A stretch of 9,358 nucleotides of DNA from Bacteroidales bacterium UBA6117. Lineage in GTDB: Bacteria; Bacteroidota; Bacteroidia; Bacteroidales; VadinHA17. The notes beneath the pieces were generated by a model that was given only the letters and a program-made list of their open reading frames with translations, was not told the DNA's origin and ran no database searches. The translations under genes were made by a program, and so were the position numbers. Within the stretch, counting starts at the first letter, position 1; every line of letters starts with the position of its first letter. The stretch is from the NCBI GenBank assembly GCA_002428385.1, contig DIWB01000009.1, positions 27,611-36,968 of the forward strand, read 5' to 3'. Positions 6,436 to 9,358 of the stretch are shown here, in pieces.

Positions 6436-8313
6436 ATGAAAAAGATATTTTTAATGATATTGTTCCTGACGACACTCGTTTTCATCGGTCCAAGGTGTTC
6501 TGAAGATTTTCTCAAACCGGAGCCTTTATCATTCTATGCTCCCGAAAATACGTTTGTGAACGCCGAAGGATTCAATGCCGCACTCATTGCCTGTCTGCGA
6601 AACGCCAGGCATGAGATGTACGGCGATACACCTCCATTCATCTCTGAAGGCATCTTTTCAGATATCGCGGTGGAAGGAACTACCGATAAAACAGGTATCC
6701 ACATGGATATGCCTGCAGTGATTCTGCCTGATGCCAACTTCAACTACGGCGACGTGACAAAGCTTGGCAACTACTGGACCGAAGCCTATAACAGGATAAA
6801 ATATGCCAATGTAGTGATCTCAAGAATAGACAATGCCGAATGGAAAACCGATGCCGAACGTAATAATATCCTCGGAAAGGCATATTTCCACAGAGCCAAT
6901 GTCTATTACAGGCTGGTCCACCAGTTTGGCGATGTTCCTCTTATTCTCGAAGAGATAACCCAGCCCAAACTCGATTTCTATTCCTGTACGCGTGAAAGTA
7001 TTCTCCAGAAATGTAAAAAAGACCTTGACTTTGCTGCACAGTGGGTAGACGCCGATGCTCCGATTGGCGACATCAACAAGGCAGCAGTAAATCATCTGCT
7101 TACAAAAGTCAACATGTCGCTCCTTGAGTTCGACGACGCCATAGCTTCAGCAAATGCCGTCATCAATGACGGAATACATGCCCTGATGACAACCAGGTTC
7201 GGATCGTACAAGAATGATCCGACACATGATCTTATCTGGGACCTTCACCAGGAAGAGAACAAGGCACTGGCAGAAAACACTGAAACGATCTGGCTTTTTG
7301 TATGCAGTGAAACCATGACTGAAGACGGTGCAAGCGAAAAGCTCAGGATCATGCGTCAGGCTGTTCCATACTGGGGAGGGGCCGGAAAAGTAAAGACCCC
7401 CACAGGCCAGACAGGGACAACCGACCAGCCGGGAGGCGCCCTTGTAGGAGGTCTTCCTGTTGAGATCGACCAGGTAGGAATGTATGGCAGGGGCATCGGA
7501 CGACTTCGTCCAAGCCCATGGTACCAGCACGACCTGTGGGATGATCCCAACGACATGCGCCATCTTTACCCCAACTGGATGAGGATGGAAGACCTGGTTT
7601 ATAATATACCAGGGCTTAAAGCTAACGGTGATCCCTATTACAACCAGAAACTCCAGCTTTTTGATGCAGGTGGAGGCATCCTGTGCACCGATACCATAAG
7701 ATCGTGGTTCGACTGGCCGCACTACAAACTGTTTGTAATCGACCCGACCGACAACACTCCCGACGGCGGATTCGGAGACTGGTATGAGATGAGACTGGCT
7801 GAAACATACCTTCTGAGAGCCGAGGCTTATTTCTGGAACGATCAGCCCGATATGGCAGCCGCCGACCTGAATGCGGTCAGGACACGCGCCGGATGCGCTC
7901 CCTACACCACCGACCAGATAAATATTGGCACCATCCTGGATGAAAGGGCAAGGGAACTTTACTACGAGGAGAAAAGAAAAACCGAACTGACGCGTATTGC
8001 TTACATACTGGCCAAAACAGGCAAACCCTGCTATAACGGAAAGACGTACAACATGAATTCATTCGGAACAGACAATTTCTGGTACGACAGGGTGATTGAA
8101 AAGAATGTGTTCTACAGGGACAATGTCAGGGCTCCGTTCTATAACTACAGGGTTGCACCGTACATCGTACTCTGGCCGGTTCTGTCGTCAGCAATCAATG
8201 CAAACAGCCTCGGACATATCAACCAGAATTTCGGTTACCCCGGCTTTGAGTCAAATGTAACTCCGATGAAATGGGTCGATGGTGAAGGTGAAGGATCAAT
8301 TGTTGAACAATGA
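6436..8313 (+). CDS. susD: SusD/RagB-family surface glycan-binding lipoprotein
   Basis: The lid and substrate-binding partner of the adjacent SusC, starting 11 bp after its stop and surely cotranscribed. The signal segment (1-20) leads to Cys21, followed by SEDFLKPEP; the acidic residues after the Cys fit the surface-export signal known for Bacteroidota lipoproteins. SusD features include the TPR helix AYFHRANVYYRLVHQFGDVP (149-168), the C-terminal RLAETYLLRAEAYF (453-466) and AAADLNAVRTRAG (474-486), ILDERARELYYEEKRK (500-515), and the INQNFGY end block (595-601). Length is 625 residues, longer than the common 500-550; the extra sequence includes a Gly/Thr-rich stretch around 314-340 (GGAGKVKTPTGQTGTTDQPG) and an acidic tail after 601 (GEGEG). 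Oddity: the lipobox reads IGPRC, with Arg at -1 where Gly, Ala or Ser is normal. Ligand unknown. Confidence 0.95.
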   Translation: MKKIFLMILFLTTLVFIGPRCSEDFLKPEPLSFYAPENTFVNAEGFNAALIACLRNARHEMYGDTPPFISEGIFSDIAVEGTTDKTGIHMDMPAVILPDANFNYGDVTKLGNYWTEAYNRIKYANVVISRIDNAEWKTDAERNNILGKAYFHRANVYYRLVHQFGDVPLILEEITQPKLDFYSCTRESILQKCKKDLDFAAQWVDADAPIGDINKAAVNHLLTKVNMSLLEFDDAIASANAVINDGIHALMTTRFGSYKNDPTHDLIWDLHQEENKALAENTETIWLFVCSETMTEDGASEKLRIMRQAVPYWGGAGKVKTPTGQTGTTDQPGGALVGGLPVEIDQVGMYGRGIGRLRPSPWYQHDLWDDPNDMRHLYPNWMRMEDLVYNIPGLKANGDPYYNQKLQLFDAGGGILCTDTIRSWFDWPHYKLFVIDPTDNTPDGGFGDWYEMRLAETYLLRAEAYFWNDQPDMAAADLNAVRTRAGCAPYTTDQINIGTILDERARELYYEEKRKTELTRIAYILAKTGKPCYNGKTYNMNSFGTDNFWYDRVIEKNVFYRDNVRAPFYNYRVAPYIVLWPVLSSAINANSLGHINQNFGYPGFESNVTPMKWVDGEGEGSIVEQ

Positions 8314-8427
8314 GCAGAAACACATTAAGAAACACCTGCAAATCTTAAGGAATTTCTGATCCTAATCTTTATCTTTATGAATCAGAACAGATATGTTTTT
8401 TAAACCTTCAAAATGATACCGGATATT

Positions 8428-8458
8428 CCCCCGGCAGGCGTATAAAGGCCGCCGGGGG
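8428..8458 (+). terminator. GC-rich hairpin between susD and the oxidoreductase gene
   Basis: Arms CCCCCGGC (8428-8435) and GCCGGGGG (8451-8458) pair perfectly over 8 bp. After a bulged A (8436), three more pairs (8437-8439 with 8448-8450) close an 8-base loop. This is much more GC-rich than the surrounding gap. No T-run follows on either strand, so it is not a textbook intrinsic terminator. It lies 115 bp after susD and 35 bp before the next start, and may partly end, protect or process the susCD message. The hairpin is certain; the role is a guess. Confidence 0.45.
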
Positions 8459-8493
8459 AGTTCCATCTGACGAAAAACCTAAAACCAAAATAC

Positions 8494-9358
8494 ATGAAAC
8501 GAAGAATTTTTATCTCCAGAACTGCTCAGGCTGCTGCAGGATCTCTGATTCTGCCGACTATAATTCCCTCCTCAGTTATCGGCAGAAATCCTCCGAGCGA
8601 TAAGATCAACATCGGCTGGATAGGCTGCGGCAGGCAGGGAAGAGGTGATATCATGGGTACTATGAGATTCGACACTGCAATGGTGGTAGCCGCTGCCGAT
8701 GTGGATTCAAAAAGGGTGGCCCTTGGCAAGCAAATGGTAGAAGGTTTCTATTCAAGGAAGACAGGGAACAGCAATTACGTCAATGTAAAAACATACGACG
8801 ACTATAAGGAAATGCTGCTCGACAAATCGATAGATGCGGTCATGATAACCACGCCCGACCACTGGCATTCCCAGCCTGCCATAGAAGCTGCTCTTGCCGG
8901 AAAGGATATCTATCTGGAAAAACCTACTTCGCTTACGATAACCGAAGGCAGACTGCTGAGTGATGTAGTGAAGAAGACCAAGGTAATACTGCAGGTCGGA
9001 ACCCAGCAACGCTCCAGCCCTCAGTGGAGGATCGCTGCCGAACTTGTACGGAACGGCAGAATCGGCAAGCTCCACACTGTAAAAATAGGATTGCCGGGAG
9101 ATCCTGCCGGACCTGAAGCTCCTGAAATGCCTGTTCCGAAGAACCTGAATTATGATATGTGGCTGGGATCCACACCCGAAGTCTACTATACCGAGATTCG
9201 TGTCCATCCGCAAAATGATTTCGGACGTCCGGGATGGCTCAGATGTGAACAGTTTGGCGCCGGCATGATAACAGGCTGGGGTCAGCACCATTTCGACTCG
9301 GCAGCATGGGGAATGGATACAGAACTGACCGGTCCGGTATCGATCGAAGCAGTTGCCC
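8494..9358 (+). CDS. Tat-exported Gfo/Idh/MocA-family oxidoreductase (N-terminal part, runs off right edge)
   Basis: An NAD(P)-dependent dehydrogenase probably acting on sugars or glycosides in the periplasm. From the ATG at 8494, 288 codons read open to the window edge. The N-terminus KRRIFISRTAQAAAGSLILP is a twin-arginine signal (R3, R4, F6), which also fixes the start. The Rossmann fold begins KINIGWIGCGRQGRG (37-51), with the dinucleotide glycines at 44, 46 and 49. TPDHWH (120-125) and the EKP motif with candidate catalytic Lys143 follow. The C-terminal domain shows DMWLGSTPEVYY (221-232), RVHPQ (236-240) and GAGMITGWGQHHFD (255-268); H265 or H266 occupies the expected catalytic histidine region. 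Position 261, often Asp or Asn in relatives, is Gly. Family members are usually 430-480 residues, so the C-terminal third is missing. The bound cofactor would explain folded export by Tat. It lies 180 bp downstream of susD; substrate unknown. Confidence 0.9.
   Translation, partial: MKRRIFISRTAQAAAGSLILPTIIPSSVIGRNPPSDKINIGWIGCGRQGRGDIMGTMRFDTAMVVAAADVDSKRVALGKQMVEGFYSRKTGNSNYVNVKTYDDYKEMLLDKSIDAVMITTPDHWHSQPAIEAALAGKDIYLEKPTSLTITEGRLLSDVVKKTKVILQVGTQQRSSPQWRIAAELVRNGRIGKLHTVKIGLPGDPAGPEAPEMPVPKNLNYDMWLGSTPEVYYTEIRVHPQNDFGRPGWLRCEQFGAGMITGWGQHHFDSAAWGMDTELTGPVSIEAVA

Noticed and set aside
7147..7722. 191-residue open frame on the minus strand inside susD
   Set aside because: It lies wholly antisense to a well-supported SusD gene, has no family features and an erratic composition (many Cys, Pro and Trp). 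It is a by-product of codon use on the other strand.
8368..8399. Promoter for the oxidoreductase gene (TATGTTTT at 8392-8399)
   Set aside because: The box is a 7-of-8 match to TAnnTTTG but has no good TTG or TTTG at the right spacing, and it lies upstream of the GC hairpin. Too weak to annotate in AT-rich DNA.
8752..9291. 179-residue open frame on the minus strand inside the oxidoreductase gene
   Set aside because: It is antisense to clear Gfo/Idh/MocA motifs, and I recognise nothing in its own translation.
1..9358. CRISPR array, tRNA, rRNA, insertion sequence or phage genes
   Set aside because: I looked and saw no regularly spaced repeats, RNA-gene hallmarks, transposase-like frames or terminal inverted repeats.

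Overview
The window comes from a member of the Bacteroidota. It carries an adjacent SusC/SusD pair, a SusC-type TonB-dependent transporter with an N-terminal carboxypeptidase-regulatory-like domain, AT-rich leaders without clear Shine-Dalgarno sites, and promoter boxes of the Bacteroidota type (TAnnTTTG). The order or genus cannot be fixed from what is visible.

Layout. On the left, reading leftwards, are the N-terminal half or so of an FGGY-family kinase (best match xylulokinase; it runs off the window) and, upstream of it, a LacI-family repressor. A 159-bp divergent intergenic region separates these from a rightward block: an exported DUF6807 ('PmoA-like') protein, a SusC-family outer-membrane transporter, its SusD-family glycan-binding partner 11 bp downstream, and the first 288 codons of a Tat-exported Gfo/Idh/MocA oxidoreductase that runs off the right edge. 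This is a polysaccharide (or glycoside) utilisation locus. No canonical glycoside hydrolase, polysaccharide lyase or esterase lies in the window.

Regulation. The best signal outside the genes is a pair of identical 12-bp near-palindromes, in opposite orientations. One lies before the DUF6807 gene (1801-1812) and one before susC (3216-3227). Both fit GCAANCGNTTGC, a form typical of LacI-family operators. In each case the operator supplies the TTG of a Bacteroidota -33 element, followed 19 or 20 bp later by a -7 box (TATTTTCG or TAAATTTG) and then by a shared AACCTGAT about 10 bp beyond that box. The simplest reading is that the adjacent LacI protein represses both transcription units by blocking the -33 region.

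How the genes may work together (inference). SusC/SusD import a glycan or glycoside. The periplasmic DUF6807 protein and the Tat-exported oxidoreductase process it, perhaps by an oxidative route rather than simple hydrolysis. A released pentose may be phosphorylated by the kinase, and an intermediate sugar may release LacI from its operators. The substrate cannot be named from this window; the xylulokinase is the only hint of xylose.
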